Shown: in pieces, positions 45,466-55,165 of the stretch
How the letters are laid out: the number at the start of each line of letters is the position of its first letter
Position numbering within the stretch: position 1 is the stretch's first letter
NCBI RefSeq assembly: GCF_020520425.1
Contig: NC_079489.1
Span: forward strand, 20,980,001-21,044,000
Source of the DNA: Spinacia oleracea
Taxonomy: Eukaryota > Streptophyta > Magnoliopsida > Caryophyllales > Amaranthaceae
Direction: 5' to 3'
Length of the DNA stretch: 64,000 nt
Notes under the pieces: model-generated
Database searches by the model: none
Told to the model about the DNA's origin: nothing
What the model saw: the letters and a program-made list of their open reading frames with translations, nothing else
Position numbers and translations under genes: made by a program

Positions 45466-46045
45466 ATCACAAAGATAAATTGATGAAGAAAAGGGGAAAG
45501 TAATTGAAGGACTCACTCTATCAGGAATCACACCAGCAGATTCTTATAGATATATGTGTAATGAATCTGGCGACTCAAGGGTGGTTGGGCACACATTGAA
45601 TGACCACGTACATGAACTTTACGAGTAGATTGAAAATGAAAAGGATAGAAGGAAAATATTCACAAACTGTTGTGAATATGTTAATTCAGAAAGGAGAAGA
45701 AGATCCAACTTTTTTTATCGAGTCAAGTTGAATGAGCAAAATCAGGTTATCAGCATGTATTGGAGAGATGGGATGATGCAAGAAGACTACGATGTATATG
45801 GTGATGTTTGTGTGTTTGATATAACATTCAGAACAAACAAGTACAACTTAGTTTGTGCTCCATTTGTAGGTGTCAACAACCACTGGAGTAATGTGATGTT
45901 TGGTTGTGCTTTTATTGCTGATGAGAAGACAAGCACTTTTGTTTGGATATTGGAAGCATTTCTTGAGTCTATGGGAGGAAAATAACCTATAACTATCTTT
46001 ACTGATCAAGATCAGGCAATGGAAAATGCTATTGAACAAGTAAGA
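45466..46045 (+). pseudogene. FAR1-like gene, MULE transposase domain exon
   Basis: FFYRVKLNEQNQVISMYWRD (about 45708-45770) is followed by the MULE/FAR1 catalytic core: YGDVCVFDITFRTNKYNLV (first Asp, about 45798-45855), then APFVGVNNHWSNVMFGCAF, TFVWILEAFLESMGGK, and FTDQDQAM with the second Asp (about 46000-46020). A stop at 45983 breaks the core, and an earlier stop lies at about 45629. The exon is cut at 46046 by a CACTA-like terminus, so the third catalytic residue and the SWIM domain are missing. In living FAR1/FHY3 proteins the domain serves transcription control rather than transposition. Confidence 0.75.
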
Positions 46046-46110
46046 CACTACAAAAAAAAGCTCATATAGCGACGGACCAAATCCTTCTCTATATGTGCTT
46101 AGAGACGTAT
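46046..46110. mobile_element. CACTA-like transposon end
   Basis: CACTACAAAAAAAAGCTCAT then AGCGACGGACC. A CACTACAA terminus followed by a GCGACGG word is typical of plant CACTA elements. No opposite end (TTGTAGTG) was seen to the right before the next element. The full extent is unknown. Confidence 0.5.
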
Positions 46111-46149
46111 TATATTATATTGACTGAATTTAATTTTTTGAACGTATAA

Positions 46150-46367
46150 GAAACAACAAAATGAGTTGTGGCATAGTGGTTAAAACATGTGACGACCAAA
46201 TAAGATGTCAAAGGTTCAAAACCTGTAACTAACATTTTTTCACGATAAAGAAAATTATAGGAGTTGACATGTCCAAGATGACGATGTGTCATGCATGTCA
46301 TCCTTATATAAGAAGCGACATGTGCAACATGACATTCTTTACCTTTGAGTTTTAATAATAGTATAGA
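46150..46367 (-). mobile_element. Truncated Helitron 5' end with tRNA-like segment
   Basis: The minus strand starts TCTATACTATTATTAAAACTC directly after a host A (46368 on plus is T), like the Helitron at 10149-10920. No 3' hairpin/CTRR end was found. On the plus strand 46160-46225 has a box A-like TGGCATAGTGG and a box B-like GGTTCAAAACC. Confidence 0.5.
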
Positions 46368-46514
46368 TTAGACTCACATTCTCACAAAAAAGTTATTTTT
46401 AACATTAGTAGACATATAAGTCTTTAAAAAAAACACCAAACTAAAATTTGGTACGTATTGAACATCCAAATAAAAAAATATAAATCTTTCAAAAACATTA
46501 AAGGGAATTAGGGG

Positions 46515-47982
46515 TGTGAGGGGGTCGAAAAAGCGCGAGGCTAATGCGTGACCTTGTCCCTCGTGGGTGTGACGATTCTTTTTATTCAATCAAGTGTAAT
46601 TGGATTTCCTGTGAGTATACACCCAATTGACTAGTAATATAGGAGTCGCCATTTAGTTTTTAACGACAATGAGAAAAACTGACAAAACCCGGTTATCGTG
46701 ACATAAAGGGAGTGCAATTATGTTTGACCACGACGGCCGTAGGTTCCCTTGTGATCCCTGGTGTGGGGATCTCTCAATATACACCCGCAAGGTAGAGATT
46801 GAGGGTTCGGGGGACTGTAACTACCGAGAGGAGTAATTCGCTCGTCGATAACTCCAGAGGCAGGATATCCTTACTAGCTCAGCATAAATAATTAAAGGGA
46901 CATGCGTTAACTATTAAACTAATCTGAGTTGATTTTAGCAATATGCAACATATAATACTAATTCGATCGTGATTATCTGATTTAAATAGCATTAAGGGAC
47001 CTAGCATGATAATCCGATTTCCCAAAAATATTATATTTGTTAGGCGTGATAGAACAATCAGATTAGGTTAGTTTAACAGTTCATAAAAAGGGCGAGGAAA
47101 GCAGTTAAATCATCGAAAAGGGACACATTACGACGCACCCTTGAGAGGTGCGTCACGGTTCTCAGAAAACTAACCACTTTGACTTTGCTATTTAATTTCT
47201 CCTTTTTATTTAACGAATCTCAATTATGGGACAGGATACGTTCTGTTCGATTTATGGATCGATTGCAACAGAACGCGTGAACAGTTTCGCAGCGAGAGGC
47301 TTAGGCTAAGGGTTGGAGTCAATACTCAGAATATAATTGTGTGTTGTTGTGTGTTCTTTCACGTCGAAATTAGGGGCCTATTTATAGAGAAGATTTCGTG
47401 GAAAGATAGAATTGCAGAGTTCTAATTCACAAAGAATTAGGAAAAAACACGCACCCAGGTATTTTTTAGCGCCCAGGCCTGGGCGCCGAAGATTTCGGCG
47501 CCTAGAGCCAGGCGTTGAAAATAGGGTCTGGCCAGTTTTCTTTAGTCAGATTCGGATTCCTAAAATCCGTAGAGTTTGAGATTAATTCGAGTCTTTTAGC
47601 GCGTATCAATTTTATGACGGAATGCGTCTGGGCCCGTTACGAACTCTAGGCTCGTTAGGATTTTAATTAATACGTAACTCTTATTTCTGAATCATATTAG
47701 GAATAGGATTCTCGCAGTTTTCTATCTCATTTAGGATTTATGTTGAATGCAACACCTAATTCTGACAGGTTTCTATCTTTTATGATTTGCCACTTTTAGA
47801 AGCTACCTTTTACGGCAATTACTATTTTTAGCAGGTTTCCATAAATAGCAGGTTACGGGTGAAATGAAATGGGGAATCGAGATTCGTTTATTTTATAGGA
47901 GACGCGTTGTCAAGTGGATTTTTTATGCTTTCATCATCGAACCTTTCCCTTGCGGGAACGGGGACAAAAGTAGGTGTCTACA
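46515..47982 (-). repeat. 3' LTR of Tat-2
   Basis: On the plus strand TGTGAGGGGGTCG...GGTGTCTACA, 1468 bases. It is a full-length match to the Tat-1 LTRs in reverse. It contains palindrome P7 and a TATA box (47379-47386 on the minus strand). Its target duplication cannot be checked because the other end is outside the window. Confidence 0.95.
47461..47523 (-). repeat. GC-rich palindrome P7 (Tat-2 LTR)
   Basis: TTTTTTAGCGCCC..GGGCGCCGAAG, then TTCGGCGCC..CAGGCGTTGAAAAT. On the minus strand the TATA box follows after 74 bases. Confidence 0.85.
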
Positions 47983-48532
47983 GTTAGCCCCCACTTTGAA
48001 TGAGTCTTGGAGTAAGACGATGGTCAAAGTATTAGACGGAGTGCGTCACTCAAGCCATGGTGTATGTGACCTGCTTTGCGAGGGTCTCACGAGCCCCCGA
48101 GTGATAACATTTGACTTAAGGGTCATCACTTGAAGCGTCGACATATCCCTCACGTGTCATTGGGATTTGTCAACTGATAGTATAGAAACTTCCTCACTTT
48201 GTCATTGGAAGGATCTAAAGGTGCGTAGAAACTCCCTCACTTTGTCATTGGGAGTAGCTACAGATGTTTTCGAAATCAAAGCTTTAAAGTGTAATTGGGC
48301 CTGGCCAAGCCCAACCACGAGGTAAAACGTTTTTAAAGATTCTCATTTTCAGGGCTAGCTTAACGAGAAAACCCCCTTGTTTTTATAGGACGTAAAACGA
48401 AGGAAAATCCAGCACATCGTTCTTTTTTGGAAAAACGGAAAACCAATCCTTTAATTTTTGGAAAAAGGGAAAACCAATCCTTTAATTTTTGGAAAAAGGG
48501 AAAACCGAAAAAGTTATCGCTGCAGCGACCAA

Positions 48533-49040
48533 GGACCTGCGCGGTTAGTGACGCAGACCCCGCCGGCTGAAGATGGCGAGCCTGTCCGCTGAGGGTGGAC
48601 GCCCCATCCGATAGAAGTGGACGAATCTGTTTTGATGTTTTGAAAATAAGGACCTACGCGGTTTGTGAAGTAGACCCCGCCGGCTGAAGATGGCGAACCT
48701 GTCCGCTGAGGGTGGACGCCCCGTCCGATAGAAGTGGACGAATCTGTTTTGATGTTTTGAAAAAAAGGACCTACGCGGTTTGTGACGTAGACCCCGCCGG
48801 CTGAAGATGGCGAACCTGTCCCTGAGGGTGGACGCCCCGTCCGATAGAAGTGGACGAATCTGTTTTGAAATTTATTTTGCTTTTTTGAAAATAAGGACCT
48901 ACGTGGTTTGCGCCGTAGACCCCGCCGGCTGAAGATGGCGAGCCTATTTTAAATTTGAAGATTTTATTTCTTTCGAAAACTGAGGACCTGCGCGGCTAGT
49001 GACGCAGACCCCGCCCGCTGAGGGTGGGTGAGCCCATTTT
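48533..49040. repeat. 117-bp tandem array in Tat-2 3' UTR
   Basis: Units start GGACCT(G/A)CGCGG at 48533, 48650, 48767, 48895 and 48983 (periods 117, 117, 128, 88). Each carries GACCCCGCCGGCTGAAGATG and most GAGGGTGGACGCCCC and GATAGAAGTGGACG. A shorter repeat with TCCTTTAATTTTTGGAAAA lies just before it (48440-48500). An amplified tandem repeat in the 3' UTR is the hallmark described for Retand. Confidence 0.85.
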
Positions 49041-49734
49041 GAATTTCTTATTTTGCCTATGTAGAAGGGCTTTTGTGATTACAACCTGTTGGTGGGTCGT
49101 AATATTTCCTGATTAGATGTGTCCTATAAGTGGGTCCACACTGTGTATATTTTTGTTTAACATTTTTTTTTTTTTGAGATATCCAAACATGATGTGGTGT
49201 GTGACGCAGTCTGGGAATGTGATTTTGATTACGCGCTCCTTGTTGGAGTCCATTTTTTTGCGAGCCCCCAAGCGTTGGGGCTCGTCGGTTGTGCTTTTTG
49301 CATCTTGTAATCATGTTTGGGGTCACGCTTGTATGTGCGAGCGACCTCCTATAGTAGTGTGCTATTTTAGCAAAGCCGTGGAGTGCGACTTTAGTTTTCA
49401 GGCGACATCCGGTTTTAGCTTGGCCCGGATTATCCCTTTGATAGACAGACATTTTCTATTTGGAAAACCAATGACTTGACGACACATATTTTTGGTGTTT
49501 CGAAGAATGACCATGATATTTAACTTGCCCTTTTTTTTTTTTGAAAAGTGTACATGAGCATTTTCTGAGACGAGTCTAAGTTTCGACCAAGTTTTAATGT
49601 TATTATTTTTTGCTTATTTGGGAGCTAAAGGTGCTTTGGGCTTGATCCTTCTTGCAATAGGGCCTCGTGTTTTAGCAACACAGTCTTAAGTCCTTTCCTA
49701 TTCCGTGTTTTGTGAAATCTGGGCCTTGGGCTGC

Positions 49735-49793
49735 ATTTTCAGCGCCCAAGTTCAGGCGTCAAACATTTCGGCGCCCAGGCGTGGGCGCTGAAA
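49735..49793 (+). repeat. GC-rich palindrome P8 (aORF promoter, Tat-2)
   Basis: ATTTTCAGCGCCC..CAGGCGTCAAA, then TTCGGCGCCC..GGGCGCTGAAAG. The aORF TATA-like box at 49874 follows after 80 bases. Confidence 0.8.
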
Positions 49794-49872
49794 GTCCTTT
49801 CCTGGTAATATTTGACTTTCGGATTTCCTAACACGTTTCCGAATGGGATCAGGATGTCATGGGGTGCGTTCA

Positions 49873-49882
49873 GCTATGTATA
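49873..49882 (+). promoter_or_regulatory. TATA-like box of Tat-2 antisense ORF
   Basis: CTATGTATAG, 94 bases before the ATG at 49967; Tat-1 has CTATATATAG at the same place. The block GGGGCTAGATACGTCC directly downstream is shared by both. Confidence 0.5.
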
Positions 49883-49966
49883 GGGGCTAGATACGTCCTT
49901 TATTTTCCACCACTCTCAAATTCTTTCTCTCCTTTTGCTGTGCTCTAATTATTTACTGCTTTTGCC

Positions 49967-50527
49967 ATGTCGATCCCAACTTTCTCACTCCAACGGACTG
50001 TTAGGCGTTGGCTACGGGCCCTTACTCCCACAGAAAAAGCTTTGTTAAAAGAATACCACTTAGAGGCACTTTTAGGCTTACAACAAATTAATATTGATTA
50101 TAACTTTCTGCATGCTGCCCTAAGCTTTTGGGACTCCAATCATCATGTTTTTTCCTTTCGGGGTAATGAAATATGTCCTTTGCCCGATGAATTTGCTGCG
50201 ATCCTTGGTTATCCTACTAATGCTACTCTTGTTACCCCTGGCACTGTTGAAGAGGGTAAAACAACCATAAGGGCTTTCCTAGGGCTAGATGACAACATGT
50301 TTGCTGAGATTGTTGTAGATGATAAGGTTAATTTGGCAAAACTTGTAAAACATCACTTTAGGCCTAGTAAAAATATGACCGAACAAAAATTGAACATTCG
50401 AGCCCTTGTATTTTGCTTGTTGAATCATTATTTGCTGTCGAATAATAATGGTGAGTTCTGTGACATAAGGTTGATCCCCTTGATTAGCCAGATGGAAAGT
50501 TGCTATTCTATTATGGCGTTGGTTGTC
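49967..50527 (+). pseudogene. Tat-2 antisense ORF, truncated by Athila-3
   Basis: The frame is open for 187 codons from the ATG: MSIPTFSLQRTVRRWLRALT, HAALSFWDSNHHVFSFRGNE, DEFAAILGYP, LAKLVKHHFRPSKN and LIPLISQMESCYSIM. It is cut at 50528 by the insertion. It lacks the frameshift seen in Tat-1 and so shows the intact N-terminal frame. It runs antisense to the element's gag-pol. The product resembles DUF7745/plant-mobile-domain-like proteins (from memory); the function is unknown. Confidence 0.75.
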
Positions 50528-52072
50528 TGATAGATTAAAAAGTGATACCGCAAGTGCACGGTGTCTGTTGTTAGCAGATACTTAGCAAATACGGGTCGAT
50601 CCCACAGGGAGACAAGTTCTATTAGTTTTTGCCCAATTATACGAACTATTTCAATAACGAAAGTTGAGTTTGAGTATTAACTACTAAAGCTAAAACAATA
50701 ATAAAAATGCGTAATTTATCAATGAATTAAAGGTCTAGGGCGTCTGTTCGGTTCACCATGCTTATACCAATCCAATAACACAATTCAATTCGACAACGAA
50801 TAAACTAGGCCGAGTAATTAAAGTACATGCTAATCCTACGGTCAGGTCTTAACACTTTCAATTCAACATATGCAGTACGACCGCTAACACAATCAGAATT
50901 GCCAATTGTACAAAGCCTCTAAAAACATGATCTTTCGATTCTAATTCCTATTAGCTAGATAATTAATCCATGAAATTGGCCGATAACATGAATCAACGAT
51001 TAAGAACAAATCAATTGGAATTACTCAAGCAATAATCTATAGATTAGCAAACTTTATTGCATAACAATCATGGTATAAACATGGCTTCCCTAACTTAGCC
51101 CTAGAATATAACTACTCGCTCATAATTGAATTAACAAGCATGAAATACATAATGAAAACGAGATTCATAATCAAAGGACGAATTAATCTAAGAAACGAAA
51201 ATAATAAGAAAGAATAAAAGCAAAAGAAATTATTGAATTACCTCTAGATTGATGAATTGAAAATTGAAAGCTAGGGTTCGACAATGGAATAAGAGAAGAA
51301 TAGAAAACTAGAACTGACGTGAAAAATAATTCTCCGGGGGAAAAAAACGTAAAAAAATAAATAAAAGCATAAGGGAATACATTCAATCCCTTGAGGTATT
51401 TTAGTGTTTCCTAAATTCTCAACAAAAAAGGAAAATAATAATAATTACATAAGTTATCATTTAATTGAACAATCACGAGAAACGACGCAACGAACCCGCA
51501 TGGAAGTAGCTGGGCGGAGAAACCAGCGGGCCCGCTGGTGGGTCGCTGGTTTTCGCGCCCAAGGGGAAGATTGGGCCATCGTTTTGGGCTTCGGGCGAAT
51601 CGGATAGTCGAGCCATCTTGTTTATGTCATAACTCTTGTTCTACAATGCCTATAAGGACGTGTGACCTGTCGTTGGAAAGCTCTTGAAGTCTACTTTCTA
51701 GGTCAATAAAAATCGCCTCATTCCGACATGTAGAACTTGAGATATCATCAAAAGAGTGAACGCTTGTCCGTTTTGATGCTTAGAAAAATAACGTTTAGCT
51801 TCGTTATTGACTCAAAATTATCCCTAGAGATATGCAATGATCCTCGAGTCAACATTCCATCCGTTCATCATCCAAATCAACTCATAACACTCCGAAAGCA
51901 TCCAAATGACCGTAAAATCACCTGAAACATTAAGAAAACACAAACGGGGCGTAATAGAGTACGACAACGATAACTTATGCAAATGTGATCCTAAATGCAA
52001 CTAAAATGATATAAATGCCTAATAATGCAACCTAAATGCGCCTAAAATACCCTATACAAATATGACTCATCA
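50528..52072 (-). repeat. 3' LTR of Athila-3
   Basis: Plus strand TGATAGATTAAAAAGTGATA...GACTCATCA, 1545 bases. The first roughly 950 bases differ clearly from the Athila-2 LTR, but from about 51494 on the two are almost identical. It contains CCAGCGGGCCCGCTGG at 51523-51538. Confidence 0.9.
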
Positions 52073-53710
52073 AATTCCCCCAAGCTAGACTGTTGCTTGT
52101 CCCCAAGCAACACTAAACCAAAGATAGAGAAGCAAGACGCACTTGACTTTCATAAAACCATGGTAAGACCAACCTAACTCTCGAGCAAACAATCAAACAG
52201 AGTTATTGAGACGGAAATCTAGCTCAGATACAAATAGAACCACAAAGCATCGTGATCCACAATCGAAACAACCAAGCTTAGCCACAAACTATTCTCAATC
52301 AAGCTAGTCGTCGCCGCATACCTTGTAGAATATAAATATATGATGCAACATAGGGTAAGATGACAATAGCAAGAAACGATTTTCATTCAATCACAAAACA
52401 AACATGCCGATCAAGAGGTCTTTATAATAAGCTTGTAATGGGGCTAGGTGAAAAGAAAGGGTAGGGTATAATTTGGGAAAAAGTGAGAGTAAGGTCCAAC
52501 TTGGGGAGCAAATGTGAACTATATGCGTCGGCGTGATAATGCCGCAAATCCAACTCCATCGAACCATGAAACCCGAACAATCAACCAAGTTACAACCAAG
52601 GGAAAACATAATATAATGTCAATGATCTTTCTTCATTCCCCTTTCCTTGCTTTCAAATTACATACAAAAACGAAAAACATATTTTTTTTGATTTTTCTTT
52701 GATTTTTCTCTCTTTTTATTTTCTATTTTTATTTTCTTCTTTCTTTTCCCTTTTTTTTCTATTTTTTTTTTTTCTGTTTATTTTGGTATGAAAATGAAAC
52801 TAGATAATGAAAACGAAAGTACATAAATAAATCTAATGCTAACTGTTACAAGCTTGGGTGCCAACAATAATATACACCATTTCCGAACCACAAATCCAAA
52901 CATAGCCTCGAACCACGAACTATTGGCTTAGTGTGCCAATCAATCAACATCAATGAAACCATTACGAACACCGAAGCTCCCCCAAGCTAGACTCGGGACA
53001 AGTAACCAATGGGGCTAATAGGGCTCAATTTTGTGGAGTTAAAACAATAAACGGACAAGGCTACAACATGGGTATGAAAGGCAGGAACTGATGTTTCTAA
53101 GTTCGTCTGAAGGCTTCCTAAGAGAATGGCCTCTGTCATACGCGGCATGCGTGAGTTGCAACTAAACTACTAATGAATCTCAAGCCAAAATCATACGATA
53201 ACAAGTCACATCAATCACACAAACACATAGTAAGGTGACCTACAAGATAATTGGCTAGCTATTCTTGACACGAGACCAACATCTTACCGCATACCATTCA
53301 ATTGGTTCACACAATGCCAAGCAGTTATCAATGTATAGCATGATCGACTGAATTTCAGAATCATAACTAAGTTCAAAAGAAGCTCAAGAGAGTCAAATAA
53401 AGCCCGAACATAGTTTGAAAGTCAATTGCACAATGCAGGGTATAAAGACATATGAATGCAAGTAAGAATGCAAGTAAGAATGCAACTAAATTGAACAATA
53501 ACACTAGGAAAGCAGTACATTTTTTTCGTTGCACGTAAACTCCCACCCCTAATGGACGGTACAAAGCGTACAACACCTAAACAAAACAATAAAACTATAC
53601 TAGAAAGCAACAAAGATAGATATCCCTCCCCCAAGCTAAACAAAACACAGTGCCCTCACTGTGAAAATAGCAACAATATAACTCAAACAAGGAAGAGAGA
53701 TGGAAATTGC
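52073..53710. other. Athila-3 non-coding part between LTR and ORF-1
   Basis: Nearly identical to 36106-37740 of Athila-2, except for a longer T-rich tract (52681-52785). It starts with the polypurine tract (minus strand CTAGCTTGGGGGAATT). No gene. Confidence 0.7.
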
Positions 53711-55165
53711 TCACTCGTGATGAGCCTCGTCGGCCGAGTAAGACACGGTAGGACTGGCGACGGTAGAAGCGGTGGGGCCAGAAGCTTCAAACTGACGACG
53801 CAAAGAGCCAATCTCCATGCCCATTGCCTCAACCTTCTTGTCAAGGCCATCAAAGTTAGCCTTGATATCCTTGGAGAACTGAGTAAAGCAATCTAGGAGC
53901 GTTCGAAACGCTTCCATGGTGACTAGGGCAGAGCTCGGGGTCGCAAGATCATGCACCTCAGGTGGATATGAGGGCTCATGCGCCGAAGTAGTGGTATCAT
54001 GTTGTCGGAGATCGACGCTTGCTTGCATAGTGGCCGCTTTGTTGGTAATAGGGGTGAACAACAAAGCATTAGGCAAACTCAACCGTGTAGCAGGATTAGG
54101 GAGGAGTGAATAAGGGACCTTGCATGCGCCCTCCGTTACCCCTTTTGTATACCACATATATGTGCTAGTTTCACATGCCGATAACCAGTCAAAATTTTCC
54201 AACCTTTGATGAGTAAGGGGAGCCATGTTCGTCAAAGTTGCAAAAGAAGACAAGGGGACTCCGACATGCTCGGCAAAGAGAGTGACAAAACTCCCTATAG
54301 TGATGCTTTCCTTCTTCTTTTGGCGCTCTCGAATGAACGCATCAATGAGGAACTTCCCAAAGTCAAGTTGACCCATTTTGTCCTTGTCACCATGCACAAA
54401 CCACCATAGCATCTTGAAATCTTTGGTTGTGAGATTACCCAGATCTTTCCTTGCATAAAGCACCTGTGTCATGATCCGATGCCAAAGACAAATAGCTGGA
54501 TTCACAAAGGAGAAGGCCTTTGAAAGACCAACTCTCCAATCATCCCGACCCGTCACCTCCTTCCAAAAGGCCTTAGAAAAGAATTGATGCCCATTTTTGT
54601 CTCCGTCGAAAGACTCGAACTCCGTAGGACCGATGGTCCCATCACATGGCCATCCAAAAAGCTCATTGACCTCCGTCAAAGTCATAGTTCTTTCCACCCC
54701 ATCAAGGTAAAAAGATATGTCACCTGTCTCCGAAACAACCTCAATCGAAGAAAGAAATTCAATCACCAATTCCGGATAAACCTCGACTTTCAAATTGAGA
54801 ACCTTGGACCATCCATATTTTCTTGCAAGACCTTGCAAGAAATCATCTATCCCAATGGCTTTAGCATGCTTGGCCGAATAAAGAAGAGTGGGCATGATGC
54901 TCCGATTTTGCAAGGCTAAGCAAGTCTCTTGTTGAGTGTCACTCAACCATGGATATTTGGGACACGTAGAAGTTGATGGTGGGGTGGGGGGTTGTTTGTG
55001 TGTAGTGGACGGAGTGGCTTTAGATGGTGCTTTGGTGGATTTCTTTGGTGGTGGCTTGGCTCGTGCTTTGCGGGTAGGATTACGCTTCTTTGCAATGGAA
55101 TTTTTAGGAGCAAGTGGGGATGCGGTGGATTTTGAGTGAGAGCTAGTTGGTTTTTTTGTTCTCAT
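53711..55165 (-). CDS. ATHILA ORF-1-like protein, downstream of pol
   Basis: 484 residues from the ATG at 55165. The N-terminus is very basic and Pro/Lys-rich (about 1-75: KPTSSHSKSTASPL, KKRNPTRKARAKPPPKK). The central part has LARKYGWSKVLNLKVEVYPE, FYLDGVERTMTLTEVNELFG, ICLWHRIMTQVLYARKDLGN and MLWWFVHGDKDKMG, the layout of the ATHILA ORF-1 family. A C-terminal amphipathic stretch (LDCFTQFSKDIKANFDGLDK) suggests a coiled coil. It occupies the position called env-like in Athila elements, but I see no clear signal peptide or membrane segment. Its role is unknown. The frame is intact, whereas Athila-2 has lost nearly all of it. Confidence 0.75.
   Translation of the reverse strand: MRTKKPTSSHSKSTASPLAPKNSIAKKRNPTRKARAKPPPKKSTKAPSKATPSTTHKQPPTPPSTSTCPKYPWLSDTQQETCLALQNRSIMPTLLYSAKHAKAIGIDDFLQGLARKYGWSKVLNLKVEVYPELVIEFLSSIEVVSETGDISFYLDGVERTMTLTEVNELFGWPCDGTIGPTEFESFDGDKNGHQFFSKAFWKEVTGRDDWRVGLSKAFSFVNPAICLWHRIMTQVLYARKDLGNLTTKDFKMLWWFVHGDKDKMGQLDFGKFLIDAFIRERQKKKESITIGSFVTLFAEHVGVPLSSFATLTNMAPLTHQRLENFDWLSACETSTYMWYTKGVTEGACKVPYSLLPNPATRLSLPNALLFTPITNKAATMQASVDLRQHDTTTSAHEPSYPPEVHDLATPSSALVTMEAFRTLLDCFTQFSKDIKANFDGLDKKVEAMGMEIGSLRRQFEASGPTASTVASPTVSYSADEAHHE

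Larger units (their letters stand above)
46515..50527 (-). mobile_element. Second Tat/Retand-like element (Tat-2), visible part
   Basis: Minus orientation. Its 3' LTR (46515-47982), polypurine tract (47983-47999), 3' UTR tandem repeats and the first 187 codons of its antisense ORF are present. At 50528 it is interrupted by Athila-3, and the rest lies beyond the window. It is homologous to Tat-1 along its length, with many substitutions. Confidence 0.9.

Noticed and set aside
48533..49040. CRISPR-like array
   Set aside because: Units of about 117 bp repeat head to tail without separate spacers, inside the 3' UTR of a retrotransposon.
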